DNA of 27,326 bases. Source: Lingula anatina. Lineage: Eukaryota; Brachiopoda; Lingulata; Lingulida; Lingulidae. Position numbers and translations under genes: made by a program. Location: contig NW_019773900.1 of the NCBI RefSeq assembly GCF_001039355.2, positions 8,149 to 35,474 of the forward strand. The letters are read 5' to 3'. The notes below the pieces were generated by a model that did not search any database, was not told the origin of the DNA, and saw only the letters and a program-made list of their open reading frames with translations. Positions 18,244 to 27,326 of the stretch are shown here, one piece after another. Within the stretch, counting starts at the first letter, position 1, and each line of letters begins with the position of its first letter.

Positions 18244-20281
18244 ACTTCGAGTTTCTTTAGGTTTCTTTAAACTACACGCATACTACTACTAGTACCATAG
18301 ACCCGTCTTGACAAACACAGCACGGGAGCAGACTACTCTCTCTCAGAGGCCCTTCCAGCTGTTACAAAATTTGTAGGACTTTGGTCTACCTCGTAACGGC
18401 TATGGCAGGGCCTCTCACACAGGTGGGGAGCTGGCCGGAATATCCCTTTTAGATAAAAGCGTGTCTCCATTTCAGACGAGTCGAGCCATCTCAGACTATC
18501 TACTTACAATTACTTCGTTACCTAAAGCAAGTCATAAGGGACGCAAATATCACCTTAACTACGTTTGGGATTAGATCTGATATGTATGATGAGCAAATCA
18601 CAATACATGCGCTTAGCTAAATTATGTGTCAATATAACATTGTGCATTTAACATAGAAAATTTAGATACGGGAAGCACTTCTTATTAAACTGATCGTCTG
18701 AAGAGTGACTAGAACTTTTAGTTTAAAACTGTGCTCAACTGAACGGACTACTAAAGAAATGGATTCAGTCTGGGAGTTGGCCCTATGTACAAAGAGGTCG
18801 GCTATCTCAACAAACGCAATTCAACAAATAGTGTACTGGTATGTGTCTCATGTAATCAAGAATACGTCATGATGAGTGAATACTTATTCATTTCTCTAAT
18901 TAAATTTGTTGCAAAGAATTATGATATTTTGCAATACATGATAAAACTACAAACATGCATGCGCGCGCACATACATATGCACAATGAACATGAGCATTTC
19001 ACAATTTATGACTTAGCAATAGACTAATGTTTAAAATTCATTTAAAAATAGCACAACCCTTACCAGCATTATACGACATTGCATAAATATTAGGTTATTT
19101 TTCAGATGTACATTATGTTAAATGAGGGATAGGATGTATACATATTTTAATAAAAGTAGACTCTATGACTCTTAAGGGACACTTGTTCATTCCTAAAGGT
19201 GCGTGTACAAACCAGATTTATAGCTGTAAAATGTGTTGATCTCTTATATATCGTATGAAAGACAGATGAATATTGACGTGAAAATAACAGCATTCATAAC
19301 ATGAATTACAATAATAAAACATGCACAGGGTTGGAAAAACTGCCGTAAGGGGGCAGCACGCACCTGTGGTATGAGGTCATAGCTTTATCTTTTGAGAAGG
19401 GTCGATGCATACAAATCATATGAAGACAAATAACGTCATTTCTGCTAAATTTAACTTTCACTATTAATAGCTCTGCTAATTCTTGTATTTAATTTCATAC
19501 TTAAAAAATTGGTGTATTTTATAGTCTCCAAAGGGAACGTGGAAATGTGTAACAAAGGGTATAGAAAAATAATACTACTCTTCAATGAAAGAACAGTAAT
19601 TCGTATACAGACTCCTGAGGAGAAAAACAATGACCCGAAAATCAATAACTAAAACAGTAACGCTTGTGTTCTGGCAATCCCCACACTGGCACGCGCACAA
19701 GTTCAGGTGACGCAGGTGTGTCGACAACACGGCACTTTATCATCATCGCCATACCTGTCAGGACGGAGAGCTCGGTGTGTGCGTTCACCCATGGTACCAT
19801 ACGGACAATACGCAAATAGAGGAGGAGGGGGAATTTACAATAATGTCGTTGTATTGGTAAATAACACACGGTATTATATAACGTATTAGAATACATTAAT
19901 TCTGTGATTTCGATAACCGCATACTTTTCAAAAGCAAAGAAAACACTACAAATAAAAAGCCGACACTAGGGTGTTTATTGTCTGCTTTCCAAGTTTATGT
20001 CGGTCATCAATTTTAGGAGCTAAAAAAGTTAATCCAGTTGGAGTTTTCCGGGTCGTTTATGTATGTACCCTTTTTTTAATCATGGCTTTTAAATGATACT
20101 ACGTTTATCAACCCCAGTGAATATAGCTTTATATTTCCACCGCTTTATATTTTTACCGCTGCTCCATCTATCACCATTTTATTACTGCGTATCTGAATTG
20201 GCTTTATGTGCCTACGATCAAGAAAAAACGGTGCATTAAAAACGTGGCATTAGAAGGTCGCATCGTATAATGGACACAGGG
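18244..20281. other. Intergenic, no gene recognised
   Basis: AT-rich. Holds the hairpin near 18339. Frames at 18785-19027, 19451-19645 and 19642-19896 show no domain. Confidence 0.55.
18339..18420. repeat. Imperfect hairpin downstream of the channel gene
   Basis: The segment around AGAGGCCCTTCCAGCTGTTAC (about 18345-18365) is the imperfect inverse of GTAACGGCTATGGCAGGGCC and the following CTCT (18393-18414). The loop is 27 bases. Possibly a small repeat or structured region past the polyadenylation signals. Confidence 0.4.
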
Positions 20282-20449
20282 CAGGCCCGTAGCCAGCAAT
20301 TTCAAAAGGGGGGTTCTTTTTCTGAAAAAGTGGACCTTTTTCCATAAAAATTTCATGTACCTAGGTCATATTTTACCCTGAGTGGACCTTTTTCCCAGCA
20401 AAAGGGGCGGTTCTTTCGAACCCCCCGAACCCCCCTGGCTACGGGCCTG
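20282..20449. mobile_element. Short MITE with perfect 15-bp inverted ends
   Basis: The left end CAGGCCCGTAGCCAG is repeated exactly, inverted, at the right end. CAGGG flanks both sides (20277-20281 and 20450-20454), a 5-bp target duplication. Just inside both ends are G/C-run blocks, and the interior carries two copies of AGTGGACCTTTTTCC. At 168 bp with no ORF it is non-autonomous, probably hAT-like, and well preserved, so perhaps young. Confidence 0.75.
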
Positions 20450-21608
20450 CAGGGTACATGTATTTAGTGTATACGTGTCTGCATATGTATGTGCGTGTAT
20501 GACAGTGTGTACACTACAGGATGCATTGTTTCAATGACCCTCCAAACACAATATCGCCTGTTAAAGCGTGGATGCATTACAATACCAATTCTGACAGCGC
20601 TGGTCCCCCACTCCATGTGAAGATCTATACAGCTATAGCGTGCTCTTATTAATATCTTCTTCCATATAATCATATATAAATGTAAAACACAGTATCCATT
20701 ATGTTTGGAGGTTATTACAGATTCGCCTGGCTTGGGTATCCTGTAATAATAGTCTTACTTGATTGCAGCATTCAGCATACAATGTGTAATTCATATTACG
20801 GATAAAGAAATATTTTGTTTTCTAGAGTTTACAAATGGCAGGTCATAAATGTAAAGGTTAGCATGACCACGTAATAAAACGGACAGAGGGGCCTTGATTC
20901 TAATTGCACTTTACAGCGTTACTTCAGCTTCTTAGGCCTACCCTCTAGGTGTTACATTTAAGGTTGTTAAAAGTTGTTTAAAAGGTGTTCCAGTCCCCAA
21001 GGCCAAATACCTGAATATTTAGCATCCATATGGTTCATCTTCATTTATTACCACGTTTATGGGGACACTTGCTTGACTTATACCAGCCCCTTTCACGGAT
21101 AAGGTGTTCTTCTTTTCACATAATTAATATACTTGGTTATCACTGAGGTTAGGTTAGTCAGAGGATTGGTCTAGCAAATGGCTTAGTAACTTCTTAATGT
21201 GGGATCCAGACGTGAGAGTGTTTTGATAGAAAAAAATCCATTAATATCTTAATTAAGATGGGTTTTGAAACTAGGGGCATCACTTGGAATTAAATCTGTT
21301 AAATACCCCACTCCTCTCTGTGGTCATCAATGTTTTTGTGTCTATAGTAACACGCGGCACCATCTCCTTTTATCTAAAGGGCATTAAAAAACACTACTCT
21401 CAAATAATTTAAATGTAAATTTTAATTGGATTCTACATTTTAATGTGATGTGTTCTATTTGCTCCTTAAAGATTTGTCTTAATATAATATTTTCATTTAA
21501 AGTTATCTAAATTAATTATGTGATACAATCCGGGCGAGGCGTCTGGTACGTCATAACTAAACCCCACACTTAATTCGTTTTACCTTGACAAAAGTAAATT
21601 TTTAATTT
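20450..21608. other. Intergenic, no gene recognised
   Basis: AT-rich with no coding signature. One short minus-strand frame (20464-20673) overlaps a TG-rich stretch and is not convincing. Confidence 0.55.
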
Positions 21609-21668
21609 GAAAAAAAAAATAAAGAAATAAATAAAGAAAGAAAGAAAGAAATAGATAAATAAATAAAA

Positions 21669-21703
<35 letters not shown>

Positions 21704-21706
21704 ATA
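21609..21706. repeat. TAAA/GAAA microsatellite
   Basis: About 98 bases of (AAAT)n with an interrupted GAAA portion on the left, in the intergenic space before the PTB gene. Confidence 0.9.
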
Positions 21707-22669
21707 CTTGAAGGGTCACTAAATTATCTAAATATGATGAGCCCATGTTGAGTAGTTATTAATCATGAGAATTAACTACAGGTATATGTAGCTGACCGCC
21801 AGCGCTGATCCGCGATAACAATCATACTTGATATAATGAGAAATAACCCTTAAGGAACAAAACATATGTGTTCAACCATACACTGTCGTGACTCTCATAA
21901 GACTACATCAGGTCGTATCTTAAGTCTCCCCTACCTGTGGTCGGTGAGCTGGGATGGGACGTTTAGAAGAGATTTATTCATCTTAGACAGTCATTAGTTT
22001 TCATGGCCTTTCGTAAAGTGTTGGTATCAGCCATTTAATCGCCGTCTATCTGAGGTCTCATCTCATGATGCATGCAGAGGACGACCCACTAGCCTAGGAC
22101 AGGTTTTCAGACAGGTATCCGTGTACGACGTCACTTTTATGAGGCCGAGGCAAAAAAAACGACATAAAATCTGTTTGAATTTTACGGTGTTTAGTTTCTA
22201 TTCTCCAAGTTCGAAGTCAGCTATTGCAATTCTGACGGTAGATCGGTGGAATTATTCGAAAGGAATACAGGAATGCAATGCCAGTGACCAATGATATGAC
22301 CATTAAATCTTTCGCGTCTGTCCGTGAAACAAAACTTTTGGCACGCGATATTCATTAGTAATTGTGATGCGTGCAGTTCATATCAGTTAGTCGCGGATCA
22401 CAACACGGGGTCTGTACCACGTCGTTGGTGGCGGTGGTTCAGTTGTTTAAGTCTGCTGCTGGCGATTTCACATCTTAACACCAATGGGCGACCAGAATAA
22501 CGCGTCTCTGTAGGCTCAGCTAGCCGAGGGAGAACACAGACACTAACCCCTGAAGTTTTGGTGGAAATAGCGTGACACATGCAGTGACTGTTGAGATATG
22601 TACTGATGTCAATCTTTTACGCTCAATAATATTAGTCAGCGCACACTCCTTGCTTCCGAAATCAACGAA
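21707..22669. other. Upstream flank of the PTB gene
   Basis: More balanced composition from about 22380 onward suggests the leader starts here. An initiator-like TCAGTT lies at 22384-22388, but no TATA or DPE supports it. The minus-strand frame 22398-22580 is judged a shadow. Confidence 0.4.
22579..22629 (+). promoter_or_regulatory. Cluster of three short uORFs before the PTB gene
   Basis: ATG CAG TGA (22579-22587), ATG TAC TGA (22598-22606) and an eight-codon ATG-to-TAA frame (22606-22629) lie 40-90 bases before the start. The second and third overlap by one base (TGATG). They matter only if this stretch is in the mature leader; a possible acceptor at 22634-22635 could remove them. Confidence 0.35.
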
Positions 22670-24307
22670 ATGAGTTCGAAATCAACACCATCTTCCTCAG
22701 ACGACGAAAGCAAGAAGAAGGTGCCGGACATGGGGGAGACGAACACAAACGCGGAAGAAATGTCTCCTTCTGAAGGTACAATGGATTCTCAGGGAGAAAA
22801 TAAGCCAAATATTTCTGCACCTACCGACGAACAGAACACCGAGGTGTCCACTGAATCGACACCCGGGCCAGACAGTACAATGGAAGAGACAAACGACGAT
22901 AATAGCTCACGGTCATCGTCGCCGGATCATGAGAAAGAGCAAGAAGAGAAACATGTCGATTCCGAACATAGTGATTCAACAATAGTAGAGAACAGCGGAG
23001 AAACTGAGGCTGGAGATACACCAGTAGCGGCAAATGACCTCCGTTCTGGTAGCCCTAGCGACAGTCCTAACGATGAGGCTCAAACTGAAGCAGACGATAA
23101 AATGATGGAGGAGCCTGAGGGAGCGACGGCTGCGGTGCCTTTGGAAGCAGACGACGGTTTTGACAGACACAGCGTTAACAGTTCTGTCAAAAGTGAAGAG
23201 TCTAGGACGACAACATCACTGACAGGGGACAATTTAGAAATGCACGACAGTGGGGTGTCGTCCGCCCACGAGGTCGAGGACAGAGTGTCAGACCAACATA
23301 AACTGGACTCTTTCAGCAATGCTTCCACTAAAAGCGTAGAATCGTCAGAAGTGTCTGTATCCCCTGTGCTAGCAGACGACACAGACGACACAACGCTCAA
23401 GCGCCATGACAACGTTGAAGGGGAGATTACTCCAGAGCCCGAAGCCGAGGTGACACTACGGAAAAAAGATAAGCCGGGAGATGGTGGCGCTCGTCCGAAG
23501 GACCGAAATTCTAAGATAAGAACAAGTTTTAGAAATACTTTGAATTTCTTCCGTAAAATCCCTGAGAAGTTTCACCATAAAAAGCAACCGAAGGAACCAC
23601 CCCCGCTGCCGAGGGAACTTTATGCAGGAATAAGAGTCGAGGGGCTTCCGCAGCACTTTGTCACGAAATACCTCGGGAAACAACCCTGCAAGGGTCTCTT
23701 TGGCATGGATCACATACGTGAGCCAGTGGATGTCATGGTGAGAGCTGTCAATCAAATGAAAAAGGGAGAGGACTTGCCGTTGACCCAAACCACAATTAGC
23801 TCAACTGGCATTGAAGCCACGGAACATCCAAAAAATAGAGCCAAAACTTTTGAGCCCGTGTGTCACCCAATAGAAACTATCTCGTACGGTGTTCAGGATA
23901 CACGTTATCCTCGCGTGTTTGCGGTCATCACTGTTGCGGACATTAAAGTAGCCAATAAAGTGACCAACTGCCATGCGTACGTTTGTAACTCGCCAATCTC
24001 TGCACGCAAAATGGCCATGACGCTACAACTGGCTTTTAAAGAATACAAAGTAGACGTTAAAGAAAAGCAAAAAAGCTTCTATCTTCGCTCAGATCATGAA
24101 TCTGAGCCAATGACTGAAATAAAGTCAGATGAGGACGAGGATGAGGATAAAACGCGCGAAAATGACGTCGTTGAAGAAAAAGAGGAAGAAAATACCGAAA
24201 ATGTCGAAGTAAAAGAAAAAGAGGACAGTGGCAACATCAACGAGCCATCAAGTGAGAATAAGGAAACCAAGGAAGATAGTATCGAGGAGTCTGCATCAGC
24301 TATTTAA
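22670..24307 (+). CDS. PTB/PID-domain protein, intronless coding region
   Basis: One open frame of 545 residues, TAA stop. Residues 1-260 are Ser/Glu/Asp-rich and look disordered. Residues 264-305 are basic (KIRTSFRNTLNFFRKIPEKF), followed by proline-rich PPPLP (311-314 region). A PTB-type domain spans about 326-462: first strand HFVTKYLGK, then GIEA, HPIETISYGVQD, RYPRVFAVIT, CHAYVC and a C-terminal helix (ISARKMAMTLQLAFKEY). This order matches the FAM43, PID1, ARH and Numb superfamily; by eye the strand-helix spacing is closest to FAM43/PID1, but no orthologue is claimed. Residues 475-545 are strongly acidic. PTB domains bind NPxY-type tails or lipids, so an adaptor role is inferred. The start has A at -3 (cgaaATGa). 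A splice acceptor near 22635 or 22639 could precede the coding exon. Confidence 0.85.
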   Translation: MSSKSTPSSSDDESKKKVPDMGETNTNAEEMSPSEGTMDSQGENKPNISAPTDEQNTEVSTESTPGPDSTMEETNDDNSSRSSSPDHEKEQEEKHVDSEHSDSTIVENSGETEAGDTPVAANDLRSGSPSDSPNDEAQTEADDKMMEEPEGATAAVPLEADDGFDRHSVNSSVKSEESRTTTSLTGDNLEMHDSGVSSAHEVEDRVSDQHKLDSFSNASTKSVESSEVSVSPVLADDTDDTTLKRHDNVEGEITPEPEAEVTLRKKDKPGDGGARPKDRNSKIRTSFRNTLNFFRKIPEKFHHKKQPKEPPPLPRELYAGIRVEGLPQHFVTKYLGKQPCKGLFGMDHIREPVDVMVRAVNQMKKGEDLPLTQTTISSTGIEATEHPKNRAKTFEPVCHPIETISYGVQDTRYPRVFAVITVADIKVANKVTNCHAYVCNSPISARKMAMTLQLAFKEYKVDVKEKQKSFYLRSDHESEPMTEIKSDEDEDEDKTRENDVVEEKEEENTENVEVKEKEDSGNINEPSSENKETKEDSIEESASAI

Positions 24308-25009
24308 TTGTTTTTTTACTTTAGGCACTTTTAGTTTGAAAAACAGTGTAGTTAGCTATACCGGTGCTTTGCTCGCAAATGCTTCCATTAGGCACACTGG
24401 AACCTGTGATTAAACTCCGTCATCCATCAACTTAGAACTTATAAAGAAAGACAAATTATAAAATGTACTGCCTTTTGTGTTTCTAAGAAAATTACAAAGC
24501 AAGTTCATATCAATGCTTTCTTTGTATTAAGTAATTTTGTGAAGTGCCGTAACAGAGCCCTTTGTAGACAGAAACCGACTCACTAAGTTGACTAGAGAGT
24601 CATTACTATGTAGTATGATGACTTTAACATGAGCACTTTTCCAGCCATATCTGATTGTTAGGTCTTGTAACAGCTCAGCCGATTTAGGCGTCCCACCTAA
24701 ATACCTGAATATAAAGCTTGTTACAACTAATAAGCTATTATTTAACTGCAATCTGCACGAAATTGTATAAATTCCATTACCATTTATACATATGGCCTAC
24801 CAGACATGGAATTCCCCCAGTAAGCTATATGCCATTCATTCTTGTACATTTGTTACAATTGAATGCACAAAGTGCAATACTGTCAGTTAGCGTTGTCTAG
24901 GTGCGTTGAATGTGAACCATAACATTTAAATTACAAACTGGTTTTCATTCGTAGCATTGGCGGAAAATTGTGAAATAATTTAGAGATCTACGTTATTACT
25001 TATTTGATC

Positions 25010-25123
25010 AATAAACTGTCAAATGTGAGGAACAGTGTCTTTAAAATCACTGCCTGCCTTTGTTGCCAACTTTATGCAAAAATATCACTAGCAAAGATAC
25101 CTTCTGTGTGTTTAAATAATAAA
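25010..25123 (+). terminator. Polyadenylation signals of the PTB gene
   Basis: AATAAA at 25010-25015 and 25118-25123, about 700-800 bases past the stop at 24307. They would give a 3'UTR of about 0.7-0.85 kb. The region between is AT-rich with no other gene-like frame. Confidence 0.45.
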
Positions 25124-26679
25124 CCATGAAAGAAAGATGATATGATCAAGCACACTTGTAAGTACAGCAGGTTTCGATCCATGTCTGCCGGTCTGTCTCT
25201 ATCAAGAACTTTTTGCACTAAGTGATATCAGATTTTCATTTTCTGTTGTTTTCTTAAGGTGCACCATAACATCTATGATATAATAATTCATGTTGTTTTA
25301 TTCTTCCTCATATACTGACCATGACTCGAAACTTTTCCATTCTGTTATTTTATTAATGTTCATTTTTATTATCTCCCATGCATTTCAAAATTGTTTGCAG
25401 GGCGTAAAGGTTCGCGTGAGAGCAAGGGTAGGGGAAAATTAATGGTACCATCGGACAAAGACCTCTGTATTTGCTCTTCAGAATTTTTAAACTTTGAGGG
25501 TGGGATATTTGTAGTTTTTTCGCTTCAGTTCCTAAAGGTGTACATACATCAGGCTTCTGAAAATGTTACACAGTAATTTCTATGAGTTCGGCAAAGCTGC
25601 CTTTCAATTTAGACCTTTTTTTATTTAGCTTTTTAATCTTAAAAATACCTCCTTCAAAGAATTTGAACTTCTGAAATAACATGATGACCATGGCGGTCTA
25701 AATGAATGATGGTTTATTTATAAATTTATCAAGAAATTGTAAAAAAACAACGCACGGGCGGATTTAGCATTGATTTGAGAGTAGACGAAATTGTTTTTTC
25801 TTGTGGCGCGAAAATGATATTTTTCAGAAATACCCCCTAAAAGAGCCCAAGGAGTTTCCATGCCCGAAATGGTTTAGTATACTTAAACGACCCTAGAGAG
25901 CGTGTTTATTTGTGATCAGGAGCTACCGCAGCAGCGAATGGAATCTCAAATATTCATGTGCGGAAAAGAATTAGGCCAGGCCTGTTTTGTTTTATCATGA
26001 ATGCCGAATAATCAGGCAATGTCAAAGTACATATTATTTAAAATTTATCCCATTTGTGACCAAGGCATGGTTAAAAATTCCAGTTTTGCAGGTGTACATG
26101 TACAACAGTGAAATGTTTTTGGTTATGGACTTGGGTATGCATCGTAATATAGGGACTCGAAAACATTATCTCCAATTGGTATGTGACAGTCATACTGTCT
26201 GGCAAGTCATATTAAGTGTACGAAACCTTCCCCTCGGGTTCCTGGCCGTCAGAAAAGAAAGAAAGATAAAAAACGGCAAGGGAAACTGTGCATAGCACCA
26301 TGACAAAAGGGTGACGCTGTCCTTTATTGTAAAACAACTTGACTGCACTGCTGGTTTGATCCGAGGTGTGTACATATATTTTCTATGACGCATAGGAAAT
26401 GTACACAGTTAACCATCTGAATGGATAACTGCCTGGCTTAATGATTATCGCACTATTTGGTATGTGCCTCTTAATTCCTGCGTCACCTGTTGGCTTGACG
26501 GGTGTCATAAGATCGCTTACACCATCTTAATTAAGAACCAAGTCGCCTCTCTCACATCCAATCCTTCCGACCAGTTTAGTTAAGCATAACATGGCATTTT
26601 TTTTCTCGTCGCTCTCGACTTCCATCACTATAATGTCCAATGTTTTTCACTCGCTTGTCGTCAAAGTCACAATACACGT
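25124..26679. other. Downstream intergenic, no gene recognised
   Basis: AT-rich. Frames at 25391-25576 and 25987-26295 lack recognisable domains. Includes the possible hAT-like end at 25751. Confidence 0.5.
25751..25770. mobile_element. Possible single hAT-like end
   Basis: GCACGGGCGGATTTAGC resembles the left end of the MITE at 10030 (GGCGGATTTAG shared). No partner end was found nearby, so this is at most a remnant, and could be chance. Confidence 0.25.
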
Positions 26680-26965
26680 TGGACCTTTACATGGCACTGT
26701 GTTGCATATTTTATGGAGTAAGGGCTTTTACTGTTCATACCCCAAACTTGTGGAACGAACTGTCTTAATATATAAGATCTTATAGTAATTATGACAAGTC
26801 TCTTAAAACTAATCTTTTTGTAAAGTTTAATGACTAAAATTTTTGAACTTTTCAAAAAAGTTTCTACTTCAGTGCTGTAAATCTTAAAAAATTTATAACG
26901 TTTTTGTAAAGTGCATTGAAATGATAGAAAATGGAATGCGCTACACAAGAAATATTAAATTTGTA
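26680..26965 (+). pseudogene. 3' end of a decayed non-LTR retrotransposon (LINE)
   Basis: The frame running through 26715 encodes YGVRAFTVHTPNLWNEL, then a stop, then YIRSYSNYDKSLKTNLF to a second stop at about 26834. This matches the usual C-terminus of LINE reverse-transcriptase proteins (RAF-V--P-LWN-LP---R, then -FK--LKT-LF). About 80 bases on comes GTAAAGTGCATTG and ATGCGCTACACAAG, the type of 3'UTR tail seen in CR1/L2-like elements. It is 5'-truncated and dead. Confidence 0.65.
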
Positions 26966-27326
26966 AGTTTCACTGATTTTCCAAGGTACATCGTTTCCAG
27001 AACTCCATAAAACATTTTAATGTATAAATTCGATTACCAGTCTACAAGTAGCCTCTCGAAAACGAGAAACTTGTGAAAGTCGTCGTTTTTCTAAAATGCG
27101 AACACTCATATATGCACGTCACAATTTCTTCAATATCGGATTCAAGATATAACAATCAAGAAAGCTCATACATAAAGAAGCATTTATTTCTCAAGGTATA
27201 TTCTGCACATACACGTCCACATATGCCCTATACAATACTGAGTACAGGGCGTGGCCAATAATGATTAAAACACTTACACTGGAGCAACGACCATAAAAAA
27301 CACTACCGATCTTTGTGAAAGTTTAG
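26966..27326. other. Right edge, no gene recognised
   Basis: Only a 62-codon frame (27073-27261) with no family resemblance. Confidence 0.5.

Noticed and set aside
22384-22410. Initiator-like TCAGTT as the PTB gene start site
   Set aside because: No TATA box or DPE at the required spacing; too weak to call.
23080-23412. 110-residue minus-strand frame, and a similar one at 23456-23788
   Set aside because: Antisense shadows of the PTB gene, whose Ser/Glu-rich codons leave the opposite strand open.

Overview
This is an animal nuclear genomic window. It is AT-rich, has GT-AG introns, polyadenylation signals, microsatellites, short DNA transposons, a decayed LINE tail and an assembly gap. The repeat style (hAT-like elements with poly-G/poly-C tracts, many copies of the palindrome TACATGTA) resembles marine invertebrates such as hemichordates, amphioxus, molluscs or echinoderms. 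The phylum cannot be fixed from sequence alone.

Two protein genes are supported, both on the + strand. The first spans 9841-17930. It is an eight-exon Cys-loop ligand-gated ion channel of the nicotinic acetylcholine receptor (nAChR) type, about 616 residues. Exon phases join cleanly, and the 45-bp and 110-bp exons are the ones typical of nAChR genes. The fold elements are intact: signal peptide, Cys-loop, M1-M4 and a cation-type GEK motif before M2. The agonist site is degenerate: there is no vicinal Cys pair, the loop C tyrosines are replaced by His, and the loop D Trp is replaced by Ser. M2 carries unusual residues. It is best read as a divergent non-alpha or orphan subunit.

The second gene (22670-24307) lies 4.7 kb downstream. 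It is one uninterrupted 545-codon frame for a phosphotyrosine-binding (PTB/PID) domain adaptor-like protein with long acidic, serine-rich flanks. Nothing in the sequence ties the two genes functionally.

Layout: 1-9813 has no recognised gene, but holds inverted repeats at 2836-2879, 5612-5897 and 8911-9131 and an unresolved open region near 7532-8009. 9814-18243 is the channel gene; intron 1 contains two hAT-like MITEs and a 129-N gap, and intron 7 contains a 144-bp duplication with a single N. 18244-22600 is intergenic, with another MITE and a TAAA microsatellite. 22670-25123 is the PTB gene and its probable 3'UTR. The right end carries a truncated LINE tail at about 26680-26960.

The most interesting signals are the unusual channel subunit, a tandem splice acceptor at its signal-peptide junction, short upstream ORFs ahead of both genes, and several MITEs, two of which have 5-bp target duplications. 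No operon-like or clearly new multi-gene system was seen.
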